From JABJMC01 sp964459205 (GTDB lineage Bacteria; Patescibacteriota; Gracilibacteria; UBA1369; UBA12473): a stretch of DNA of 16,792 nt. The stretch covers positions 1-16,792 of the forward strand of contig CAYWKJ010000026.1 in the NCBI GenBank assembly GCA_964459205.1, in the 5' to 3' direction. Positions within the stretch are counted from its first letter, which is position 1. Each line of letters opens with the position of its first letter. Positions 7,411 through 14,168 of this stretch are shown piece by piece. The notes beneath the pieces were generated by a model that searched no databases, was not told where the DNA came from, and saw only the letters and a list, made by a program, of their open reading frames with translations. The translations under genes and the position numbers were made by a program.

Positions 7411-8670
7411 TTACCAACCCCTGGCCAACATCGCCTCCTCAAGGCGTTTTAAAGCTACAATAAACGCTGCCTCACGCAGAGTAGCATTGTGCTTTTTAGA
7501 GGTGTCAGACACCGCGTGCCAAGCATCCACCATAATACGATTTAGACGCTCTTGAACTTCTTCAGCATTCCAGTAAAAGTTTGCCTCGTTTTGCACGAGT
7601 TCAAAGTAACTTACGGTTACGCCGCCGGCATTTGCCAAAATATCTGGAATAACCATCACTCCTTTTTCGCGGAGGATTTCGTCGGCTTCTGGTGTAGTTG
7701 GACCATTCGCAAGCTCAAGAATAATCGAAGCCTTAACATTAGCCGCATTGTCTTTAGTAACCTGATTTTCCAAGGCAGAAAGTACTAAAACATCACATTT
7801 AACTTCGAGTAACTCTTCATTGGTAATCACCTTGCAACAGTCACCAGTTTTTTGCATTCCAGCCACAGAACATTCAGTCACCGTGCCTTTTTCTGATTTA
7901 CAAGCGATTGCTTCGCGTGGATGAAGACCATCTGGGCAGTAAAGCGCGCCTTTTGAATCAGAAACACCAACAACTTTGTAACCAGCGTCTTCCATCATGT
8001 GCGCCACATTGGCGCCGGCATTTCCAAATCCTTGAATCACCACGGTCATTTCTTCTGGTTTTTTGCCAAGCTCATTAAGCGCTTCTCCTAACACATACAT
8101 ACCACCTTGTGAAGTTGCTTCGCCACGCCCTTCAGAGCCCCCAACAGACAACGGTTTACCTGTTACAACACCTAATTTGTTTCGACGTTGCAGCATCGAG
8201 TACTCATCAGCCATCCAAGCCATGATTTTAGGATTGGTATAAACATCTGGCGCTGGCACATCCTTTTCCGGACCGATCAAAGGCTCAATCGCGCGAATAT
8301 AAGTTCGAGACAATTGTTCCAATTCGCGCTCGCTAAGCTCGCGCGGATCAACAATCACACCTCCTTTACCGCCACCCAATGGAATCCCCACAACTGAGCA
8401 TTTCATAGTCATCCAGGTGGCCAAAGCCTTCACCTCTTCCATATCAACTTGAGGATGGAACCTGATTCCACCTTTATAAGGGCCGCGCACATTACAGTGC
8501 TGAACCCGGAAACCTTTAAAAACACGCACCGAACCATTATCCATATGTACCGGCACACTTACTTCTAAAATTCGTTGGGGATTGGATAAATGAGCCTCTA
8601 TATGCGGGTCTAATTGCATAATTTTAGCCGCATTTCGCATCTGGAGGATAGTGTTTTCAAAGAGAGACAT
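7411..8670 (-). CDS. gdhA: glutamate dehydrogenase, hexameric type
   Basis: 419-residue Glu/Leu/Phe/Val dehydrogenase interconverting glutamate and 2-oxoglutarate + ammonia with NAD(P). The active-site residues sit at exactly the family spacing: Lys66 (GPYKGGIR), Lys90 (TMKCS), Lys102 (PLGGGKGG) and Asp142 (PAPDVYT) match K89, K113, K125 and D165 of the Clostridium symbiosum enzyme. The Rossmann domain has GFGNAG at 214-219, and the second strand ends in VSDSKG, as in archaeal-type enzymes; coenzyme preference cannot be settled from this. Length is typical of the bacterial/archaeal 410-430 residue class. It is cysteine-rich for the family (around 258-292). It stands alone, facing away from the 8801 gene. 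Given pckA and ppdK nearby, it probably feeds or drains 2-oxoglutarate. Confidence 0.96.
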   Translation of the reverse strand: MSLFENTILQMRNAAKIMQLDPHIEAHLSNPQRILEVSVPVHMDNGSVRVFKGFRVQHCNVRGPYKGGIRFHPQVDMEEVKALATWMTMKCSVVGIPLGGGKGGVIVDPRELSERELEQLSRTYIRAIEPLIGPEKDVPAPDVYTNPKIMAWMADEYSMLQRRNKLGVVTGKPLSVGGSEGRGEATSQGGMYVLGEALNELGKKPEEMTVVIQGFGNAGANVAHMMEDAGYKVVGVSDSKGALYCPDGLHPREAIACKSEKGTVTECSVAGMQKTGDCCKVITNEELLEVKCDVLVLSALENQVTKDNAANVKASIILELANGPTTPEADEILREKGVMVIPDILANAGGVTVSYFELVQNEANFYWNAEEVQERLNRIMVDAWHAVSDTSKKHNATLREAAFIVALKRLEEAMLARGW

Positions 8671-8703
8671 GGGTTAGAAAAAATTAGGGATTTAACGGGC
8701 CCC

Positions 8704-8732
8704 ATAATACCATCCAAAAAGCCGCAGACCAA
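8704..8732 (-). promoter_or_regulatory. possible gdhA promoter
   Basis: The minus strand shows TATTAT (8704-8709), five of six matches to TATAAT, 17 bp after TTGGTC (8727-8732), which matches only at TTG. Transcription would start near 8697, about 27 nt before the ATG. Confidence 0.4.
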
Positions 8733-8745
8733 TAGTTTAAAGGGG

Positions 8746-8774
8746 TTGATTTAATAGATAAAAAATGGTATAAT
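8746..8774 (+). promoter_or_regulatory. strong promoter of the TraB/Tiki-like gene
   Basis: TTGATT (8746-8751), a 17 bp spacer and a perfect extended -10, TGGTATAAT (TATAAT at 8769-8774). This is the closest to consensus in the window. Transcription would start near 8781, giving a 20 nt leader with no Shine-Dalgarno before the ATG at 8801. Confidence 0.75.
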
Positions 8775-8800
8775 ATAAAGATTAAAATAAAACTTAATCT

Positions 8801-10480
8801 ATGAGTGAACATCAAGAATTTGAAGCCACCTCTGCTAGTCCCTCTACAAAGCCTGCGGAGGAAGAACTCAGTGCATTAGCCGAGGAAGTTGCCCCACCAG
8901 AAGAACAAGAGCAACTTAGTCGACCCGAGTTTGAAATGAAAAAAATGGAATTAATGACTCGCCTTTACACGTTGTCAGAGGGTAAAAAAAATGAGAGGAA
9001 AGGTGACGTTGGTCATGAATATTTTGCAATCCCTAGAGATTTAAGGGAAATATTAGTAATTGGTAGAGAAATACGTTCTTTAAGAGAAGCTCATCCTAGT
9101 GATTTAGAATTACAAGCCCTAGAAATTTTATATAAAGACCTGCGTCGTGATGCTCGAGTTTGGAATGTATTTTTTGGAAGATTCCAGCTAGATAAGGGCT
9201 ATGAAGAATTAACTGACTATATGAATGAGGAAGTGATTCCTCAAACAACTAGCCGTTATGGTGAACTCTCAGAAATTCCAGCCGAAGCCCCAATTCAAGA
9301 TACCTTAACGCGTTTAGAAGAGCTTGGCATCGAGGTTGATTACGTAATTTTGCCAGAGCAAAGCTCTCCCGACACTCCCACAGTTTTCCTTTTTCCTCAA
9401 ATTCATACATCATTGGGCCCAGGCGGCATGCCCGTTCCTGGCTCTAATCCCGAAGCCGCAGAAGCAGTTGATGCCTGTCAGGGCACTATCTCCAATTTAA
9501 CAACTTTATTAAATCAAAACGGGATGCTTAGTACAGCCTTTATTGAGGGCGCCCCTTATATCGGCCGAGAAAACAGAGAAGCAAATGATAGTACTTATGA
9601 ACATGTATCAACTGGGATGGACCCATCCATGAGGGATGGCTTATTAAGGGCAAGTTATGAACAAGGGGCTGATTTTAATTTAATAGGGTTAGAAGATATT
9701 CCAAATTTTTATTTATTACAGTCACGCATGCTTACTCCTGGGCTCCCCCAAAGTGTTCGTAATCAAGCAATGATAGATATTAGAGCGAATGGAGCTAATG
9801 CTTTTTTAGCTTTTAATGTGGCTGAGTATTTACAGCATAATCCTTCAGAATATGCCGCTGTCTCCTTGGGAATGTCTCATGAAACAGGTGAGCAGAATGA
9901 ATTGGCTTTTTCCGAAGCTTTATCTGCATTAGGAGTAAATGTAATTGTTATTAACGAGCAAATAGAGGCTGCTGACGAAGCAATGAGAGAAAAAATTCCA
10001 AGGTTTATAGGAGTCTTAAATAGAGAAATAGAACAAGCTCGCCCTTATGATCAACTCAGCCAAGATAAAAGCCACGACTGGTTAATGAAAAGCTTAGGCA
10101 GGCCAACTCTTGATGGGAAAGGTTTAGTTGAATTTGGAGAGGATTTATTAGAAGAAGCTGATGAATTAAATTCATATTCAGAAATATCAGACTGGATATT
10201 ACAAGTATTTGCCTATGAATTTCAAGTTGGGGGGAGCAAGTATATGGAAAATTCCAATGTTCAAACTTTACTTAAAAAAACAAAAGGCGACCCAGATAAA
10301 ACCCTTAAAGCCGCCCTTAAATACAAAGACCAAATAGAGTCAGATCCTGATTTTAAAAGTTATTTAAGAGAAATAAGAGCAAGCGAAGTAATGACGGCTA
10401 TGCTTACAAAAATGTTGGGGGGCGAATTAACCCCAGAACTTCAAGACCTATTAGATTTACGAGAAGAACTAGGTTTATAA
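8801..10480 (+). CDS. hypothetical protein with a TraB/Tiki/EreA-like core
   Basis: 559-residue protein without a confident family match. Residues 1-50 are acidic and Pro-rich, and 50-165 are charged helices. The central part, 165-390, has the motif order of the TraB/Tiki/ChaN-EreA superfamily: a strand ending in FPQIH (His202), then STAFIEG (Glu249), then LIGLED (Glu298, Asp299), then SLGMSH (His360, a GxxH) followed by a hydrophobic strand VNVIVI. In Tiki/TraB proteins the two GxxH motifs and the acidic residues line a metal-dependent or otherwise catalytic site, so a hydrolase or metal-binding role is possible. The C-terminal 170 residues are helical and charged. It has no signal peptide or membrane segment, unlike the TraB and Tiki proteins. 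It has a strong promoter of its own and overlaps the convergent pckA end by 6 bp. The superfamily call is inference. Confidence 0.7.
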   Translation: MSEHQEFEATSASPSTKPAEEELSALAEEVAPPEEQEQLSRPEFEMKKMELMTRLYTLSEGKKNERKGDVGHEYFAIPRDLREILVIGREIRSLREAHPSDLELQALEILYKDLRRDARVWNVFFGRFQLDKGYEELTDYMNEEVIPQTTSRYGELSEIPAEAPIQDTLTRLEELGIEVDYVILPEQSSPDTPTVFLFPQIHTSLGPGGMPVPGSNPEAAEAVDACQGTISNLTTLLNQNGMLSTAFIEGAPYIGRENREANDSTYEHVSTGMDPSMRDGLLRASYEQGADFNLIGLEDIPNFYLLQSRMLTPGLPQSVRNQAMIDIRANGANAFLAFNVAEYLQHNPSEYAAVSLGMSHETGEQNELAFSEALSALGVNVIVINEQIEAADEAMREKIPRFIGVLNREIEQARPYDQLSQDKSHDWLMKSLGRPTLDGKGLVEFGEDLLEEADELNSYSEISDWILQVFAYEFQVGGSKYMENSNVQTLLKKTKGDPDKTLKAALKYKDQIESDPDFKSYLREIRASEVMTAMLTKMLGGELTPELQDLLDLREELGL

Positions 10481-12022
10481 AGCTTTGGGCCCTGCTTTCC
10501 GCACCGCCTCTGGCATATTTTTAAATTTTCTAGAATTTTCCACAAACAAATTAGCTAATTTTTGTGCTTTTTTATCATAAGCATCCTTGTCTTCCCAAGT
10601 ATTCCGTGGATTCAGAACTTTCGCCGGCACATTTGGACAACTCGTTGGGTAGTTTAAATTCAAAATAGGCTGTGTTTCATATTCAACATCATCTAAATCG
10701 CCGTTTAAGGCTGCCTTCACCATGGCGCGCGAGTAGGGGAGACTAATACGGTCTCCAACTCCATACGGCCCACCAGACCAGCCCGTATTGATTAAATAAA
10801 CAGGCGTTCTATATTTATCTAGTTTTTCTCCTAATAAATTTGCATAAACCATGGGCTTTAAAGGCATAAACGGTTTCCCAAAAAATGAAGAAAACACTGC
10901 TTGCGGCGCCACAATCCCACGTTCAGTACCCCCCAATTTACTCGTATAACCAGCTACAAAATGATACATGGCCTGCTCTTTGGAGAGGCGGCTAATTGGC
11001 GGCAAAACCCCCGAAGCATCAGCTGTTAAAAAAACAATAGCCGAAGGATGACCTCCTCGCCCAGATTTCACATGACCAGGAATATAATCTAGCGGATAAG
11101 CAGCTCGTCCATTTTCTGTGATTGAATCATCAGCAAAATCCAATTCTCCTTCTTCATTAATTACCACATTTTCCAAAATCGTGGCATAGCGAATCGCGTC
11201 ATAAATAAGTGGTTCTTTTTCACGCGTTAAATTAATGCATTTCGCATACGAGCCACCTTCAAAATTAAAAATCCCCTCATCACTCCAGCCATGTTCGTCA
11301 TCGCCAATCAAAGACCTCTCTGGGTCCGCGGATAAGGTTGTTTTTCCAGTTCCAGAAAGCCCAAAAAATACCGCTGTATTTCCATTTTTATCCATGTTAG
11401 CTGAGCAATGCATCGGCAAAACTCCCTTTGATGGCAGCAAGTGATTTGCCACACTGAACATACTTTTTTTAATCTCTCCAGCATACTTAGATCCTCCCAC
11501 TAAAATAAGTTTTTCTTTCATATTTGCCACAATAAAAGCCTTAGAATTTATGCCATATTCAGTTGGATCATCTAATTTACATTCTGGCACCACCAACACT
11601 GTAAATTCCGGCTCAAAATCAGTTAATTCTGATTCGGGGATTCGCACGCACAAATGTCGACAAAACAGCGCTTGATACGCATATTCACATTTAATACGCA
11701 CTTTTAAATCACACGCCGGGTCTGCTCCTATTTTTCCATCAAAAACAAATATTTCATCGCGCGATTCCAAATATTCCAGGGCCAGTTTTTTTAGTTTTGC
11801 AAAGTTCTCTTCTGACATAGGCATATTTACCTCGCTCCAATCCACCTCATCATGAACATCTTCTGTATCCACAATAAACTTAGCATGCGGAGATCTGCCG
11901 GCGCAGCGGCCAGTATTTACCACTAGCGAACGAGTTTTGCTTACCTTGGCCTCACCACGTCGAATAGCAGCCTTAAATAACTCGTCTACACTAAGATTAT
12001 AATGGGTCTGTGGATGGTTCAT
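10475..12022 (-). CDS. pckA: phosphoenolpyruvate carboxykinase (ATP)
   Basis: 515-residue ATP-type PEPCK, interconverting oxaloacetate + ATP with PEP + CO2 + ADP. Active-site residues lie in the same order as in the E. coli enzyme, with identical spacing from the second lysine onward: Arg43 (TGRCAGRSP), Lys185/186 (YAGEIKKSMF), His205 (MHCSAN), Lys227 in the P-loop GLSGTGKTTL, Asp241/242 (GDDEHGW) and Arg306 (NGRAAYPLDYI). It is about 25 residues shorter than the enterobacterial form, the loss being mainly N-terminal and before the catalytic core. It begins 23 bp after the anti-sigma gene on the same strand with no promoter evident between, so it probably shares the sigma/anti-sigma transcript. 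It overlaps the convergent 8801 gene by 6 bp. It can serve gluconeogenesis or an ATP-yielding carboxylation of PEP. Confidence 0.97.
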   Translation of the reverse strand: MNHPQTHYNLSVDELFKAAIRRGEAKVSKTRSLVVNTGRCAGRSPHAKFIVDTEDVHDEVDWSEVNMPMSEENFAKLKKLALEYLESRDEIFVFDGKIGADPACDLKVRIKCEYAYQALFCRHLCVRIPESELTDFEPEFTVLVVPECKLDDPTEYGINSKAFIVANMKEKLILVGGSKYAGEIKKSMFSVANHLLPSKGVLPMHCSANMDKNGNTAVFFGLSGTGKTTLSADPERSLIGDDEHGWSDEGIFNFEGGSYAKCINLTREKEPLIYDAIRYATILENVVINEEGELDFADDSITENGRAAYPLDYIPGHVKSGRGGHPSAIVFLTADASGVLPPISRLSKEQAMYHFVAGYTSKLGGTERGIVAPQAVFSSFFGKPFMPLKPMVYANLLGEKLDKYRTPVYLINTGWSGGPYGVGDRISLPYSRAMVKAALNGDLDDVEYETQPILNLNYPTSCPNVPAKVLNPRNTWEDKDAYDKKAQKLANLFVENSRKFKNMPEAVRKAGPKAL

Positions 12023-12045
12023 GGCCTACAACTTATCAGAATTTT

Positions 12046-12861
12046 TTAGGCGCTGGAAGGCTGAACATTGGGCGCATTCTGATTATTGGGTTGATTTTGC
12101 ATCGGACGATCATTGGGATCAAAAAACAATCTTAGCTCTTCTTCGATCTCTATAATCTGTTGAATAATTTCATCTCTAGCATCGCCAGAAAGCCCTCTAG
12201 TGCTATCTCGTAGAGCTTTTAGTTCAATAAGTTTCTCCTCGACTCCTGCCGGTAATTCTGGTGAAAAAACACTTATTTTTTGTTCAAACTCCGCTGACAT
12301 TGGTTTTTGAAGAAAGCTCCGCGCATCTTGCGAAATTGTCACTACATACTCTTGGTTAGAATCAAGCGGCATATCAGGTAAAAATCGCACCTTATGGTTA
12401 TTATCCCACACAAAAGATCCTTCCACAGCCGGGTAAATTGAAAAAGCATCTTCCACGGAGCCACGCATCATATTTTGATCAAATTCAATTGTTATAGGGG
12501 CTACATCTGGATGCCACTCCGGACTTGTATCCGAAAGAGGAACGTTTTTGGGCACCGGAGCATCAGCGGCAGAAACCATAAAACCTCCACCCCCAACCAC
12601 CAAAACCATTGCTAACACCATTGAGGTAGCAAAACGATGCACATAAAAGAATCCACTTTCTTTTTCTACTTGCTCTTCGCGCAATTCTTGATGCCTAGCT
12701 TTTAGTTTTTCACGTAAATCCTGCTGAAAAGAGCTGCGCGCCTTAGGCATAGCTTTCATTAATTTAACCTCAATTTCACCAAAATCATCCAGATTTGAAG
12801 CTTTTTTAAAGTAAATCAGGCGATCGATGAATTGTTTAAGTTTACGTAGCATTATAATCAT
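12046..12861 (-). CDS. anti-sigma-factor candidate with extracytoplasmic Ig-like domain
   Basis: 271-residue single-pass membrane protein. The cytoplasmic part, 1-75, is helical and basic, with a LMKAMPKARSSFQQDLREKL segment (34-53) like the sigma-binding end of many non-zinc anti-sigma proteins; no HxxxCxxC zinc motif is present. A membrane segment spans about 78-98 (MVLAMVLVVGGGGFMVSA). Outside, about 118-198 resembles a Big_5 / SbsA Ig-like domain (ITIEFDQNM, then VRFLPDMPLDSNQEYVVTI). A coiled coil (about 205-247) and an Asn/Pro/Gln-rich tail follow. It overlaps the sigma gene by 20 bp, the classic arrangement for translational coupling of an ECF sigma with its anti-sigma. The role is inferred from position and topology. 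ATG codons 1 and 4 are both possible starts. Confidence 0.75.
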   Translation of the reverse strand: MIIMLRKLKQFIDRLIYFKKASNLDDFGEIEVKLMKAMPKARSSFQQDLREKLKARHQELREEQVEKESGFFYVHRFATSMVLAMVLVVGGGGFMVSAADAPVPKNVPLSDTSPEWHPDVAPITIEFDQNMMRGSVEDAFSIYPAVEGSFVWDNNHKVRFLPDMPLDSNQEYVVTISQDARSFLQKPMSAEFEQKISVFSPELPAGVEEKLIELKALRDSTRGLSGDARDEIIQQIIEIEEELRLFFDPNDRPMQNQPNNQNAPNVQPSSA

Positions 12862-13408
12862 TTTTTAATTTTTTGAGAGCTCTGAAGAGATGAACACCAA
12901 CATGGTTAGCCGAGATGCTTAGAGAATCCGCGATTTCTTTATTAGAAAGTTCAGCAAAGTACTTAAGTCTTATGACTTCTTCTTCGGCCGGGGTTAAGAC
13001 GTGAAAACAGGCAATCAGATTTTCTTTTAGATTTTTGCGACGCGCTTGCTTAGCTGGGTCGCGCGTTGAGTCTTCATCTTTGAGCCAGTCTGCATTTTCG
13101 AGACTGCCAATGTCAGAGCGGCTCGATTTGGCATAAAAATCTTTTAAGTGATTTCGCGCAATGCGGAAAACCCACGCTCCAAACGGTAACCCCCTAAATT
13201 GATATCGGGGCAGCCCATCCAAGATTTTTACAAAAATCTCACTCACTAAGTCTTCAGTTGTTTCGCGGCGATTAATTTTGCTGGCCACAAAGCCATAGAC
13301 TTTTGGAAAATAGAGTTCGTAGAGCTCTTCAAACTTTTCTACGTTCTCTTGGGCTTCCTTTACCAATTGTTGTTCTTCTTGCAAATTCACAAGAAGATTA
13401 TACTTCAA
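12842..13408 (-). CDS. ECF-type RNA polymerase sigma factor
   Basis: Sigma-70 family protein with only regions 2 and 4. Region 2 is at about 26-95 (FEELYELYFPKVYGFV, then TEDLVSEIFVKIL and FGAWVFRIARNHLKDFY). Region 4 is at about 127-182 (LTPAEEEVIRLKYFAELSNKEIA, with the recognition helix near ISANHVGVHLFRALKKL). The frame has no early ATG. The longest form starts at a TTG at 13408 (188 residues). A GTG at 13390 (182 residues) sits 6 bp after a perfect minus-strand TATAAT, so a leaderless GTG start is at least as likely. The downstream membrane gene overlaps by 20 bp and pckA follows, so this sigma probably answers an envelope signal. The HTH gene lies 57 bp upstream on the same strand. Confidence 0.95.
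   Translation of the reverse strand: MKYNLLVNLQEEQQLVKEAQENVEKFEELYELYFPKVYGFVASKINRRETTEDLVSEIFVKILDGLPRYQFRGLPFGAWVFRIARNHLKDFYAKSSRSDIGSLENADWLKDEDSTRDPAKQARRKNLKENLIACFHVLTPAEEEVIRLKYFAELSNKEIADSLSISANHVGVHLFRALKKLKNDYNAT
13397..13402 (-). promoter_or_regulatory. possible -10 box of the sigma gene
   Basis: A perfect TATAAT on the minus strand lies inside the first codons of the longest sigma reading frame. It is 6 bp before the in-frame GTG at 13390-13388, so transcription from it would start about at that GTG. No convincing -35 is found at 16-18 bp, so it would need an activator or another element. Confidence 0.35.
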
Positions 13409-13433
13409 AGATCCGTTTAAAGTAACGACAAAC

Positions 13434-13461
13434 TGTAAAATTTATTACAAAGCCTTACAAA
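13434..13461. repeat. TGTAA-N6-TTACA inverted repeat plus extra half-site before the sigma gene
   Basis: TGTAA (13434-13438) and TTACA (13445-13449) form a perfect inverted repeat with a 6 bp gap, the geometry of CRP-family boxes. TTACAAA (13445-13451) is repeated at 13455-13461, one helical turn away. It fills the short gap between the HTH gene and the sigma gene. No CRP-family gene is in the window. Confidence 0.35.
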
Positions 13462-13465
13462 TGGC

Positions 13466-14005
13466 TTACCAAAGCGAAAACCAGCGTTTTTTCCTTTTAG
13501 GAGCCTCTAATTGTTTAATTTGGTCCTCTAGTACTAAAATTCTTTTTTGAAAAATCTCCAAAAGTTCAAAAAGCCGCTTTTTGTCATCACGATGTTGTTG
13601 GACTAGTTGGGTCATAACATTTTGGAATCCAGCCGCTGTTTGGTCATCTCTTGGCGCCCCCGAGGCATTGGCCGCATTAAAGGGGCGTGTTTCTGATCGT
13701 TCTTGCTTATAAACTTGCTCTACAACTGGCTCTTGTATTTCCGGAGTCTCTTCCTTAATCTCATTTTCCGGCACAAATTCTTCTACCAACTCTGGTTCAG
13801 ATTCTTCAGCCTTAGGCTCTTTGCCTTCTTCGATATCAAAGTGCTTAATCAAGCTAGTTTTTTCCACTAAATAGGTGAACCCTTGCGGAGTTTTATATTT
13901 CCTATATCTAATCTTATTACCTTTAATAAGCCGTCGAATTGTCTGAGCTGACTTCTCCGATAGCAAAGCTGCGTCCTGAAGGTTTATGTATTGGCTCTTC
14001 GCCAT
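13466..14005 (-). CDS. MerR/excisionase-like HTH regulator with coiled coil
   Basis: 179-residue DNA-binding protein. Residues 5-56 read as a small winged helix-turn-helix of the MerR/excisionase kind (YINLQDAALLSEKSAQTIRR, a wing with YRKYKTPQGFTYLV, then KTSLIKHF). Residues 57-100 are a very acidic linker. Residues 125-168 form a coiled coil (LFELLEIFQKRILVLEDQIKQL), suggesting a dimer or tetramer. The end, PKRKKRWFSLW, is a basic-aromatic tail that could touch the membrane or a partner. Two palindromic sites flank its own promoter, so autoregulation is likely. The sigma, anti-sigma and pckA genes follow on the same strand, 57 bp away. Unlike HspR, the MerR-type heat-shock repressor, it has a long acidic linker. 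Target genes are unknown. Confidence 0.85.
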   Translation of the reverse strand: MAKSQYINLQDAALLSEKSAQTIRRLIKGNKIRYRKYKTPQGFTYLVEKTSLIKHFDIEEGKEPKAEESEPELVEEFVPENEIKEETPEIQEPVVEQVYKQERSETRPFNAANASGAPRDDQTAAGFQNVMTQLVQQHRDDKKRLFELLEIFQKRILVLEDQIKQLEAPKRKKRWFSLW

Positions 14006-14006
14006 G

Positions 14007-14018
14007 TTGACTAGTCAA
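14007..14018. promoter_or_regulatory. operator copy 1, TTGACTAGTCAA
   Basis: A perfect 12 bp palindrome one base upstream of the HTH gene's ATG (14003-14005, minus strand), inside its predicted leader. On the plus strand it continues AAATTTGAG, so a third TTGA half-site follows after 4 bp (TTGA-N4-TCAA-N4-TTGA). A protein bound here would block elongation or translation start. See the matching copies at 14057-14068 and 16729-16740. Confidence 0.7.
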
Positions 14019-14039
14019 AAATTTGAGTAAGCAACACGA

Positions 14040-14068
14040 TTTATACACCATATTTTTTGACTAATCAA
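14040..14068 (-). promoter_or_regulatory. promoter of the HTH gene with operator copy 2 over the -35
   Basis: On the minus strand TTGATT (complement of 14063-14068), a 17 bp spacer and TATAAA (complement of 14040-14045) form a good promoter starting near 14033, giving a leader of about 27 nt. The -35 is the first half of operator copy 2, TTGATTAGTCAA (14057-14068), a palindrome with one mismatch followed by an A-tract as in the other copies. Its centre is 50 bp from that of copy 1. Binding at both sites would bracket the promoter, as expected for repression. Confidence 0.7.
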
Positions 14069-14089
14069 GCATGAGTTTTTGTCTGTTTT

Positions 14090-14129
14090 AAGCGAAAATT
14101 GCGGATATACACTTGTAAAAGCGAAAATG
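14090..14129. repeat. AAGCGAAAAT direct repeat, 30 bp period
   Basis: AAGCGAAAAT occurs at 14090-14099 and 14120-14129 in the divergent region between the HTH gene and the 14169 gene. AGCGAAAAT recurs at 16629-16637 upstream of dnaJ, so the repeat appears in the same two regions that hold the palindromic operator. It may be chance in AT-rich DNA. Confidence 0.3.
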
Positions 14130-14142
14130 CTGATGTAAATTT
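14113..14142 (+). promoter_or_regulatory. possible promoter of the 171-residue unknown gene
   Basis: TTGTAA (14113-14118, four of six matches) and TAAATT (14137-14142) are separated by 18 bp. Transcription would start near 14149, about 20 nt before the ATG at 14169. Operator copy 2 lies 45 bp further upstream, so joint control with the divergent HTH gene is possible. Confidence 0.4.
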
Positions 14143-14168
14143 AGGTCCTTTGTTTAACCACCCCACCT

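Noticed and set aside
14007..14018. Reading TTGACTAGTCAA as an FNR, CIRCE or HAIR site
   Set aside because: FNR boxes have six bases between the TTGA/TCAA arms rather than four. CIRCE and HAIR have different arms and spacing.
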